A stretch of DNA of 10,093 bases from the NCBI GenBank assembly GCA_031270205.1, contig JAISYA010000107.1:1-10093 (forward strand). Direction: 5' to 3'. The stretch's first letter is position 1. Each line of letters opens with the position of its first letter. The position numbers were made by a program, and so were the translations under genes. Shown here piece by piece: positions 1 through 6,617 of the stretch. The notes beneath the pieces are model-generated. The model searched no databases, was not told the origin of the DNA, and saw only the letters and a list, made by a program, of their open reading frames with translations. The DNA comes from Treponema sp. GTDB taxonomy: Bacteria; Spirochaetota; Spirochaetia; Treponematales; Breznakiellaceae.

Positions 1-141
1 CGCTTACAATGATTTGGTATTAAACCAGACGGTATAAAAAACTTCCTATCGAACGAGCCTCCGATCGAATTAACGCAACGTTTAAGATACCGCGGGGCTT
101 GCCCCGCGGAGGCTCATTGCGCTTCACGCCTTGCGCTGATA
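1..141. other. Left-edge stretch without a gene; one GC-rich hairpin
   Basis: The frames I read here close quickly and nothing suggests the end of a gene entering from the left. The only clear structure is a perfect hairpin at 90-109, CCGCGGGG-CTTG-CCCCGCGG, with an 8-bp stem and a 4-nt loop. No T-run follows on either strand, so it is not a typical intrinsic terminator. It resembles a REP-like extragenic palindrome, but that is inference. Confidence 0.5.
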
Positions 142-503
142 TTGGAAAGGGTCCTTGCCGGCATCATCTTTAATGCCAAGTCACTTTTTCTTATAAATTC
201 ATACAAACCGCGATGTTTTTTTAGCGGTGGTATACTCTTTCTATTTTTCGATGCGGAGGACGCGGGCAAGACGGCCTACGTGTGCTGCCGCTACGAGAAC
301 CGGAGGGGAAAAAGTGAGGAGGGAGGAGTTGAAGAAGTTGAGCGGAGTTTGAAGTCGGGCGGGCTTCCGGGCACGATCGCCATCTTCACCATGTCCGGCG
401 GCACGATTTACGGTAAAGCCGGCAGCCTTCCCGCCGGGACGGACACGAGCCTCGCCAACAGTACACGCCAAGGCGCGCAGGCGCCACGCGCCGGGCGCAA
501 AAT

Positions 504-536
504 CGTGAATTCGGGCAATTTTAGCCCGAATTCACG
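504..536. repeat. Perfect 13-bp inverted repeat (hairpin)
   Basis: CGTGAATTCGGGC at 504-516 and its exact reverse complement at 524-536 flank a 7-nt loop, AATTTTA. The arms share the core ATTCGGGC/GCCCGAAT with the tandem repeat about 90 bp downstream, so this hairpin may be the ancestral unit or a relative of it. No T-run follows, so it is not a standard terminator. Confidence 0.7.
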
Positions 537-624
537 TGATTCCGGCCCCAATCCGCGTGATTCCCGCCCTTATCCGCGCCGTTCCGGCTATGGCTTAAGC
601 CTTCCGCGGCGCGGCTTGAGTGAT

Positions 625-834
625 TCGGGCATAGGCCCGAGTCGTTTGGGCATAGGCCCGAATCGCTCGGACGTAGGCCCGAGTCGCTCGGGCATAGGCC
701 CGAATCACTCGGGCGTAGGCCCAAATCACTCGGGCATAGGCCCGAATCACTCGGGCATAGGCCCGAATCACTCGGGCATAGGCTCGAATCACTCGGGCAT
801 AGGCCCGAATCGCCTGGGCATAGGCCCGAATCGC
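625..834. repeat. Tandem array of ten 21-bp palindromic units
   Basis: Ten consecutive 21-bp units start at 625, 646, 667, 688, 709, 730, 751, 772, 793 and 814. A strongly diverged eleventh unit follows at 835-855. The core of each unit is TCGGGC-ATAG-GCCCGA followed by a 5-base spacer, usually ATCAC or ATCGC. Each GCCCGA arm can pair with the TCGGGC arm of its own unit (4-nt loop) or with that of the next unit (5-nt loop), giving a chain with two alternative folding registers. The units at 688, 730 and 751 are identical over 21 bp and the outer units are more diverged, the usual pattern of array growth by slippage or unequal exchange. Read as protein on the plus strand it gives SGIGPNH repeats. 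Confidence 0.9.
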
Positions 835-1073
835 CGAAACGTAAGCCTAAACCGCGCCGCCAAGTGGGGCGCGGGCGGCGCGTACACCAAAGGCGGCGCG
901 TCCCGGACCGGCGGCAGCGACATTGGCAGCACGAACGAAACGCTGATTGCGGCGCCATAAGAAGCATCCACCCAAAAGTACCGCATCTCGTAACAAAAAC
1001 ACCTGGAGTTTTGCGGAAAGGCCGCCCCGCATCTCTCGCCCTGGACTCCCGTATGGCGCGGCGAAACGCAACT

Positions 1074-1101
1074 ATTCATTTCTCTTGAAATCTGCTATTA
1101 T
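1074..1101 (+). promoter_or_regulatory. Candidate extended -10 promoter of the helicase gene
   Basis: TGC-TATTAT at 1093-1101 matches the extended -10 form TGnTATAAT. The -35 position about 17 bp upstream is poor, which is common for extended -10 promoters. Transcription would start near 1108, only about five bases before the ATG at 1113. No Shine-Dalgarno sequence lies ahead of that ATG, in agreement with a leaderless or near-leaderless mRNA. This is a motif match only. Confidence 0.35.
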
Positions 1102-1112
1102 ACCACCATATT

Positions 1113-2921
1113 ATGGAATTCAGAGAATTAAACCTAGATCCCGACCTTCAGCGGGGCATTGCCGAAGCCGGATATGTGAGCTGTATGCCGGTTCAGGAGC
1201 AGGTTTTGAGTCATGCTTTTGGCGGGCAGGACCTTTATGTGCAGTCCCAGACGGGAACCGGAAAAACCGCGGCCTTTCTTATTGTCATTTTTCAGCGGCT
1301 CCTTACCGAGGAGCTTCTGACGGGGAAAAAGGCCATCATTATGGTGCCCACCAGGGAATTGGCCGTTCAGGTTGAGGAAGAGGCAAAGGCGCTGGGCAAG
1401 TACCTGCCCTTCAAAATCGGCAGTTTTTACGGCGGCGTCGGGTATACCCAGCAGCAACAGCTCCTGAAAGACAACGCGCGAATCCTCGTGGGCACGCCGG
1501 GCCGGGTGCTGGACCTTAACAAGTCGGGCAAAATGAATCTGATGAACATCGCCTTTCTCGTGCTTGATGAGGCGGACCGGATGTTCGATATGGGGTTTTA
1601 CCCTGACCTCCGAAAACTTATCAAAGTAGTGCCTCCGGCGGACCGCCGCCAGACCATGCTCTTTTCGGCGACGCTCAACGCCTGGGTCAAGAACCTCGCC
1701 TGGGAGTACACCAAGTCCCCTTTTGAAATCGAGATTGAGCCTGAAATTGTCACGGTGGAGGAAGTTGAACAGGTCCTCTACCATGTTCCCTCAGAGGAAA
1801 AAATGCGGCTCCTTCTGGGAATCCTTGCGCGGGAAAAGCCGGAAAGCGCCCTCATCTTCTGCAATACCAAGCGTTACACCGAGATCGTGGCCAAGCGGCT
1901 GCGGATCAACGGCTATGACTGCGAATTCATTATCGGCGATTTGCCCCAGACCAGGCGGCTCAAGGTGATTGACGACGTAAAAGCCGGCAGGATTAAATAT
2001 CTCGTCGCCACGGATGTCGCGGCGCGGGGGCTGGACATTGACGGCCTTGCCATGGTGGTCAATTACGATTTGCCGGTTGAATCCGAAAACTACGTGCACC
2101 GCATCGGGCGCACGGCAAGGGCGGGAAAAACCGGCAAGGCGATAACCCTTGCCAGCGAACAGGACGTATACGAGCTGCCCGCTATTGAGCGCTACATCGG
2201 GAAAAAAATCCCCTCCGAAATAGCTATGTCCGATCTGCACACGGAGGATAAAAGCGCCGGTATGCGCATCCACACCGAGGTCTACGGAGACCCGCGGGAG
2301 GGGCGTCATCCGCGCGTCAACGCCAGAGCCGCTGAAGGCAGGCGCGCGCGTCCTCACGGCGAGGGCCGCGCCGGAGTGAGCAGGGAACGGCGCGAAGACA
2401 GGCCGCACGGTGGAGACCGTGGTAGCGGAGGCGGCCGGCGGCACGATACCGCTTTTCGGGACGGCAATGCCTTCCGTGAAGGCAATGCCTCCCGCGAAGG
2501 GGCGGCCGGTAAGGGCCGCTCCCGGGCGGGCAGGGATTCCGCACCGGCGGCGGAGCGGGATCTTTCACAGCTTTCCTTTGAAGAGCGGATGGCCCTGTAC
2601 AAAAAGAAATACGCCGCCGCTTCACGGAGCGGCGGCGAGGCCGTTTCCCGTGAGCGGCAAGCCCCCGTGGCCGCCGTTGACAGCAGAGGCAGCCGAAGCC
2701 CCGGCGAGGACGGAGGCAAACGCGGCGGCGGCAGAAACCGCAAGCGGCGAAAAGCCCGGCCGGGCGATGCCGGGCAGGGCGCGGCAGGACGCGCTTCCGC
2801 CGGGGAAAAGGGCGGGCACAGCGCCGAAACTCCGCGGACAGAAAAGGCCGCCGCGCCGGAGCAAGCCGCCCGCAAAAAGGGCATAATCTCCCGCCTGCTG
2901 GAAACCTTTAGAAAAAAATGA
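1113..2921 (+). CDS. DEAD-box ATP-dependent RNA helicase with a long basic RG-rich tail
   Basis: This 602-residue protein unwinds or remodels RNA using ATP and acts in the cytoplasm, typically in ribosome assembly, mRNA decay or cold adaptation. All core motifs are visible in order: Q motif around residues 20-30 (GYVSCMPVQEQ), motif I SQTGTGKT (45-52), Ia PTRELA (79-84), Ib TPGR (128-131), II DEAD (152-155), III SAT (185-187), IV IFCNTK (248-253), V ATDVAARGLD (299-308) and VI HRIGRTARAG (329-338). After about residue 385 follow roughly 200 residues rich in Arg, Gly, Ala and Glu, with a short island SFEERMALYKKKY near 488-500 and a basic last helix (residues 588-602). The core is of RhlE/RhlB/CshA type, and the tail is presumably an RNA-binding extension. 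The ATG at 1113 fits because the family's usual FxxLNL start follows directly. No ribosome-binding site is visible. The downstream ABC-F gene lies 191 bp away and is probably transcribed separately. Confidence 0.95.
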   Translation: MEFRELNLDPDLQRGIAEAGYVSCMPVQEQVLSHAFGGQDLYVQSQTGTGKTAAFLIVIFQRLLTEELLTGKKAIIMVPTRELAVQVEEEAKALGKYLPFKIGSFYGGVGYTQQQQLLKDNARILVGTPGRVLDLNKSGKMNLMNIAFLVLDEADRMFDMGFYPDLRKLIKVVPPADRRQTMLFSATLNAWVKNLAWEYTKSPFEIEIEPEIVTVEEVEQVLYHVPSEEKMRLLLGILAREKPESALIFCNTKRYTEIVAKRLRINGYDCEFIIGDLPQTRRLKVIDDVKAGRIKYLVATDVAARGLDIDGLAMVVNYDLPVESENYVHRIGRTARAGKTGKAITLASEQDVYELPAIERYIGKKIPSEIAMSDLHTEDKSAGMRIHTEVYGDPREGRHPRVNARAAEGRRARPHGEGRAGVSRERREDRPHGGDRGSGGGRRHDTAFRDGNAFREGNASREGAAGKGRSRAGRDSAPAAERDLSQLSFEERMALYKKKYAAASRSGGEAVSRERQAPVAAVDSRGSRSPGEDGGKRGGGRNRKRRKARPGDAGQGAAGRASAGEKGGHSAETPRTEKAAAPEQAARKKGIISRLLETFRKK

Positions 2922-3112
2922 TAATTACGCGGGCAGAAGCCGGCTCAGGCGGATGGGGAGCGCTGCGAAGCCCCGTAGAGGGGGCGCAACGTTCGGTAAC
3001 GCAGTTGCCGCGTGCGTCCCGGCGGCTACGGCATACAGCGGCGGTGTTGTACTTGCCAGTTAAATCCGGGTCAGTTTCCGGACAATAATTAAAAGATTCG
3101 GAGAAACAACCG
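2922..3112 (+). promoter_or_regulatory. Intergenic region with the ribosome-binding site of the ABC-F gene
   Basis: The GTG start at 3113 is preceded by GGAG at 3100-3103, nine bases upstream, which supports that start. A weak promoter-like pair, TTAAAT (3060-3065) and AATAAT (3084-3089) with 18 bp between them, precedes it. The first part of the gap is GC-rich and carries GCGCTGCGAAGC at 2960-2971, the reverse complement of a 12-mer at 4817-4828. The stretch GTGCGTCCCGGCGGCTAC around 3012-3029 also resembles part of the 120-bp repeat at 6618-7508, so this gap may hold a diverged member of a dispersed extragenic family. No T-tailed terminator is visible after the helicase. Confidence 0.35.
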
Positions 3113-4765
3113 GTGATAAACGTAAGCGATGTCAGTCTCAGTTTTGGAGAGCGTATCCTCTTCAAAGATGTTAATCTCAAATTTACCCCGGGCAACTGCT
3201 ACGGCATAATCGGCGCGAACGGCGCGGGAAAATCCACTTTTCTCAAAATTCTTTCCGGCGAGACCGAGCACGACAGGGGTGAAATCTCAATCGGCAAAAA
3301 TCTGCGTGCCGCCGTACTCAAACAGGATCACTTTGCCTTTGAGGAATATCCGGTTCTGGAAACGGTGATCATGGGTTATGCGAAACTGCACAGCGTGCAG
3401 AAGGAGCGTGAGGTGATCTACGCCAAGGAAGATTTTTCCGAAGCGGACGGCATGAGGGCCAGCGAGCTTGAGGCGGAGTTCGCGGAACTCGGCGGCTGGG
3501 AGGCGGAAGCCCAGGCGGGCCAGCTCCTCTCCGGCCTCGGCATCGACGAGGAAGACCACGCCAAACTCATGGCAGAGCTTGATGAATCAAAAAAGGTGCG
3601 CGTACTTTTGGCACAGGCCCTTTTCGGCAATCCGGACATTCTGCTTCTGGACGAGCCTACCAACGGCCTTGATCTGGAATCCATCTCGTGGCTGGAGGAC
3701 TTTCTCATTGAGTTTCCCAACACGGTGATCGTTGTTTCCCATGACCGCCATTTCCTTAACGCGGTCTGTACCCATATCTGCGACATCGACTACGGCAGGA
3801 TAAGCCCCTATTCGGGGAATTACGATTTCTGGTATCAGATGAGTCAGATCCTTCAGCGCCAGGCCAGAGACCAGCTCAAAAAACGCGAAGACAAGGCCAA
3901 AGAACTGAAAGAATTCATTCAGCGATTTGCGTCTAACGCCAGCAAGAGCCGCCAGGCCACGAGCCGCAAAAAGGTTCTGGAAAAACTTGACCTGGAAAAC
4001 ATCGCCGTTACAAGCCGCAAGTTTCCCTATGTGGGTTTCAAGCCAGACCGGGAAATCGGCAACAATGTGCTGCGGGTGGAAAAACTGCGTTTTTCTTTTG
4101 AGGGAACGGAACTGCTCAGGGACTTTTCGCTGCTGGTCAACCGGAACGACAAAATCGCCTTTGTGGGAATTGAACATGCCTCCAAGTCGGCATTATTCGA
4201 CATTATCGCCGGCGCGAAAAAAGCCGAAAGCGGCGATACTTACTGGGGCCAGACCACGGCCTTTTCCTATTTCCCCAAAGAGAATTCCGCCTTTTTTAAT
4301 TCCGATCTTTCGATTACCGACTGGCTCAGGCAATACTCCCCGGATCAGGATGAAACCTATGTGCGCAGTTTTCTGGGCCGCATGCTTTTTTCGGGTGACG
4401 AGGCGCTGAAGCCGGTAAACGTTCTTTCAGGCGGGGAGAGAGTCCGCTGCATACTCGCCAAAATGATGCTCTCCGGGGCAAATGTCCTCATCATGGACGA
4501 GCCGACCAACCACCTTGACCTTGAAGCGATTACCGCCCTCAACGACGGTCTTGCCGCCTTTCCCGGCGTGATCCTTTTCAACTCGCACGATCATGAATTT
4601 ATCAATTCAATCGCCAACCGGATTATCGAGATTCTGCCCCAGGGAGCGGACGCGGCGGGCGGCTATATTGACCGCATGATGCCCTTTGACGATTACCTCA
4701 AGGACGATTCGGTCAAGCAGGCGCGTTCCGCTGCGTATCACCATGTGGAGCGCCTGAGGATTTAA
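3113..4765 (+). CDS. ABC-F family ATPase, YkpA/YbiT type
   Basis: The 550-residue soluble protein has two ABC ATPase domains and no membrane segment, the layout of ABC-F proteins that bind the ribosome near the E site and modulate translation. Domain 1 has Walker A GANGAGKST (34-42), Walker B LLLDEPTN (177-184) and the switch His in VSHD (210). The linker (about 240-315) contains the family sequence RFASNASKSRQATSRKK (271-287). Domain 2 has signature LSGGE (438-442), Walker B LIMDEPTN (459-466) and switch His 492. The overall sequence matches my memory of Bacillus YkpA and E. coli YbiT, both of similar length. Two positions look degenerate. The domain-2 Walker A reads GIEHASKS (352-359), without the Gly before Lys. 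The domain-1 signature reads LDESK (156-160) where relatives have a Gly-Gly signature. Both belong to the same composite ATP site. The start is GTG with GGAG nine bases upstream. The gene converges on the sugar transporter operon. Confidence 0.93.
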   Translation: MINVSDVSLSFGERILFKDVNLKFTPGNCYGIIGANGAGKSTFLKILSGETEHDRGEISIGKNLRAAVLKQDHFAFEEYPVLETVIMGYAKLHSVQKEREVIYAKEDFSEADGMRASELEAEFAELGGWEAEAQAGQLLSGLGIDEEDHAKLMAELDESKKVRVLLAQALFGNPDILLLDEPTNGLDLESISWLEDFLIEFPNTVIVVSHDRHFLNAVCTHICDIDYGRISPYSGNYDFWYQMSQILQRQARDQLKKREDKAKELKEFIQRFASNASKSRQATSRKKVLEKLDLENIAVTSRKFPYVGFKPDREIGNNVLRVEKLRFSFEGTELLRDFSLLVNRNDKIAFVGIEHASKSALFDIIAGAKKAESGDTYWGQTTAFSYFPKENSAFFNSDLSITDWLRQYSPDQDETYVRSFLGRMLFSGDEALKPVNVLSGGERVRCILAKMMLSGANVLIMDEPTNHLDLEAITALNDGLAAFPGVILFNSHDHEFINSIANRIIEILPQGADAAGGYIDRMMPFDDYLKDDSVKQARSAAYHHVERLRI

Positions 4766-4770
4766 CGGGG

Positions 4771-4828
4771 ATTTTCCGCGGCGGGGATTTTAGGAAAATT
4801 AACCACGGACCACTGCGCTTCGCAGCGC
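4771..4828. terminator. Convergent intergenic hairpins, possible bidirectional terminator
   Basis: The 114-bp gap between the convergent ABC-F and permease genes holds two structures. ATTTTCC (4771-4777) and GGAAAAT (4793-4799) form a 7-bp inverted repeat with a 15-nt loop just after the ABC-F stop. GCGCT-TCGC-AGCGC at 4815-4828 forms a compact stem that on the minus-strand RNA carries a GCGA (GNRA) loop. Neither has a clear T-run, so factor-independent termination is uncertain. The 12-mer GCTTCGCAGCGC here recurs inverted at 2960-2971. Confidence 0.3.
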
Positions 4829-4879
4829 GAAACGCTGACGGCACCGAAAAACGGGAAAAGCCGCAGGCGCAACAAACTG

Positions 4880-5716
4880 CTAGCCCTTCACCGCGCCGAC
4901 GGTAAGGCCCTTGACCACGTATTTTTGGAATATCATCGTGAGGATTATCGCCGGGGTGACGATGGCGACGGCGGCGGCCATAACCCCGCCCCAGTCAACC
5001 TCAGCGTAGGACATAAAATTGTACACGGCGATGGGGAGCGTGCGGGTTTTTTCCATGCTGAGTACCTGGGAGAACATGAAGTTGTTCCAGGAATAGATAA
5101 AACTCAGGGTAGTGGCGGTTACCGCGCCGGGCATGGAAAGGGGCAGAATTATCGAGACAAAAGCCCGCTGGCGGGTTGCGCCGTCCACCATGGCGGAGGC
5201 TTCCATTTCGGGCGGGATGCTTTCAAAATAGGCCGACATGATCCAGACCACTACCGGCAGGGCGATGAGCATGTGGGAGAGGATCAGCGCCGTGTAGGAA
5301 TCCATCAGCCTGATTCGGGAAAAAAGGATGTACCAGGGCATGAGGAAGGAAATGCCGGGCATGAGGCGGGCCACCAGGATCAGCATCAGGAGCCGCTTCT
5401 GGCCGAAGCGGGCGATGGAATAAGCCGCGGGCAGGCCAATGATCAGGGACAGGAGCACCGCGGTAAAAGCGACGACAAACGAATTTTTGAGGTACAGCAG
5501 AAAATTCTGTTCTTCGAACACTTTTTGGAAATTCCGCATGGTGGGATTGAAAATCAGTCTGGGCGGCCAGGAGATAATGTCCACCTGGGTTTTGAAAGAA
5601 GACATGAACATCCACAGGAAGGGAAAGATCGTCGGGATCACTATCACTATAATCAAAATGAAGAAAAGCAGCTTAAAACCAAAAGGACGTTTCATTTTTC
5701 CCGTTTTCCCCGTCAT
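4880..5716 (-). CDS. Carbohydrate ABC transporter permease, MalG family
   Basis: This 278-residue inner-membrane protein is one of the two permease subunits of a CUT1-type sugar importer. An N-terminal membrane helix (about residues 13-37) is followed by a periplasmic loop, then five more hydrophobic segments. The cytoplasmic EAA loop that docks the ATPase is clear at about 167-197, with IPPEMEASAMVDGA followed by LPLSMPG. The C-terminus, QKYVVKGLTVGAVKG, is the typical ending of MalG-family permeases. The ATG at 5714-5716 overlaps the TGA of the upstream permease gene (ATGA), suggesting translational coupling. A second in-frame ATG seven codons later (MKRPFG) is a possible alternative start. 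It is the last gene of the operon seen here. The sugar cannot be told from the sequence. Confidence 0.93.
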   Translation of the reverse strand: MTGKTGKMKRPFGFKLLFFILIIVIVIPTIFPFLWMFMSSFKTQVDIISWPPRLIFNPTMRNFQKVFEEQNFLLYLKNSFVVAFTAVLLSLIIGLPAAYSIARFGQKRLLMLILVARLMPGISFLMPWYILFSRIRLMDSYTALILSHMLIALPVVVWIMSAYFESIPPEMEASAMVDGATRQRAFVSIILPLSMPGAVTATTLSFIYSWNNFMFSQVLSMEKTRTLPIAVYNFMSYAEVDWGGVMAAAVAIVTPAIILTMIFQKYVVKGLTVGAVKG

Positions 5717-6594
5717 TGTTCAAATTGTCTGCGCAGCCGCATAACCCCAAGGCTGAACAGGAGCACTATCAAAAAGAGAAACACCAGCGCCGCCGAGGAC
5801 TGGCCCAGGGAAAAATACTCAAAACTGAGTTTATAGGCCAGAATATTGAGGGTTTCCGAAGAATAGCCCGGCCCTCCCCGCGTCATGGCGTAGATGATGT
5901 CGTAGGTTTTCAGGGCGTCCACCGCCCGAAGCACAATGGCGGTCAGCGCCGTGGGCATGATCATCGGCAGGGTCACGCGAAAAAATATCTGGACGCCGTT
6001 GGCGCCGTCCACCATGGCCGATTCAAAAGGCTCGGAAGAAAGACCCGACAGGCCGGCCAGCACGATGAGGGCGATCATCGGGGTCCACTGCCACACGTCA
6101 ACCAGCATCAGGGAAGGAAGCACCGTTTTGGCCCCGGTTACCCAGCCGCTCTGGGGCAGGCCCAGGCTGTTGAGTATAAAGTTGAGAAAACCGATGGTGG
6201 GATCGTAAAACAGGTTGAACACAATGCCGATAGCCACCGGCGTTACCACCAGCGGCAGCAGCAGGATAAACTTGAGCAGGCCCTTGCCGATAAACTCCCG
6301 GTTGAGGATCAGCGCGATAATAGTACCCAGTACCGCCTCGGCCGCCACCGCCCCGAAAGTAAAGGCGAAAGTCCGCCACACGGAGGCGTGGAAGCGGGGA
6401 TCTTTCAGCACCGACAGGTAACTTCCGAAGCCCGCGAACCGCATGGGCCTGCCGGAAGTAAGCGCCCAGTCGGTAAAACTGATAACGAGCGTATAACAGA
6501 CCGGAAAAATCATCAGCAGGATCACAAAGATGATCGCCGGCAAGGGGAAGATATATTTCAGATTACGTTCAACAAAACCACTCTTCCCGACCAA
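5713..6594 (-). CDS. Carbohydrate ABC transporter permease, MalF family
   Basis: This 293-residue inner-membrane protein is the partner of the following permease. Six hydrophobic segments are visible (about 13-40, 76-98, 106-129, 158-183, 208-226 and 266-288). The EAA loop lies at about 188-214 (EPFESAMVDGANG, then LPMIMP), and the sequence MTRGGPGYSSETL near 237-249 is typical of the family. It lacks the large extra periplasmic domain of E. coli MalF, as is usual for most CUT1 permeases. The start is TTG at 6592-6594, supported by AGGAG six to seven bases upstream (plus-strand CTCCT around 6601-6605). The gene begins only 24 bp after the 120-bp repeat array that separates it from the binding-protein gene, so its expression probably depends on transcription through that array. 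Confidence 0.93.
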   Translation of the reverse strand: MVGKSGFVERNLKYIFPLPAIIFVILLMIFPVCYTLVISFTDWALTSGRPMRFAGFGSYLSVLKDPRFHASVWRTFAFTFGAVAAEAVLGTIIALILNREFIGKGLLKFILLLPLVVTPVAIGIVFNLFYDPTIGFLNFILNSLGLPQSGWVTGAKTVLPSLMLVDVWQWTPMIALIVLAGLSGLSSEPFESAMVDGANGVQIFFRVTLPMIMPTALTAIVLRAVDALKTYDIIYAMTRGGPGYSSETLNILAYKLSFEYFSLGQSSAALVFLFLIVLLFSLGVMRLRRQFEQ

Positions 6595-6617
6595 ATTACA
6601 CTCCTCTCAGGTATGTT

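Larger units (their letters stand above)
142..960 (+). pseudogene. Long open frame, possible relic of a repeat-rich surface protein (hypothetical)
   Basis: This 272-codon frame begins with a TTG at 142 that has no convincing ribosome-binding site. The reading is low-complexity. Around residues 80-105 it contains TMSGGTIYG followed by a Thr/Ser/Asn-rich stretch, which resembles the beta-helix type repeats (GGTFTMSGGTI-like) I associate with spirochaete surface proteins. Residues from about 162 to 231 are a 7-residue repeat, SGIGPNH, encoded by the 21-bp DNA repeat at 625-834. A Gly-rich end (WGAGGAYTKGG) may be another remnant. Both strands stay open in more than one frame across the repeat, so openness alone does not show coding. 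There is no signal peptide and no recognisable complete domain. I read it as a decayed or non-coding region, with a real hypothetical gene as the alternative. Confidence 0.3.

Noticed and set aside
625..834. CRISPR or iteron-type replication origin
   Set aside because: The 21-bp units are contiguous without spacers, and no replication initiator gene or DnaA-box cluster is visible nearby.
521..967. Minus-strand frames over the 21-bp array (repeats such as DSGLCPS and VIRAYAR)
   Set aside because: The unit has no stop in several frames on both strands, so openness is uninformative. None has a plausible start or a domain.
1085..1114. TTGAAA-18-TATTAT promoter for the helicase
   Set aside because: Its -10 would overlap the well-supported ATG at 1113, so transcription would begin inside the gene.
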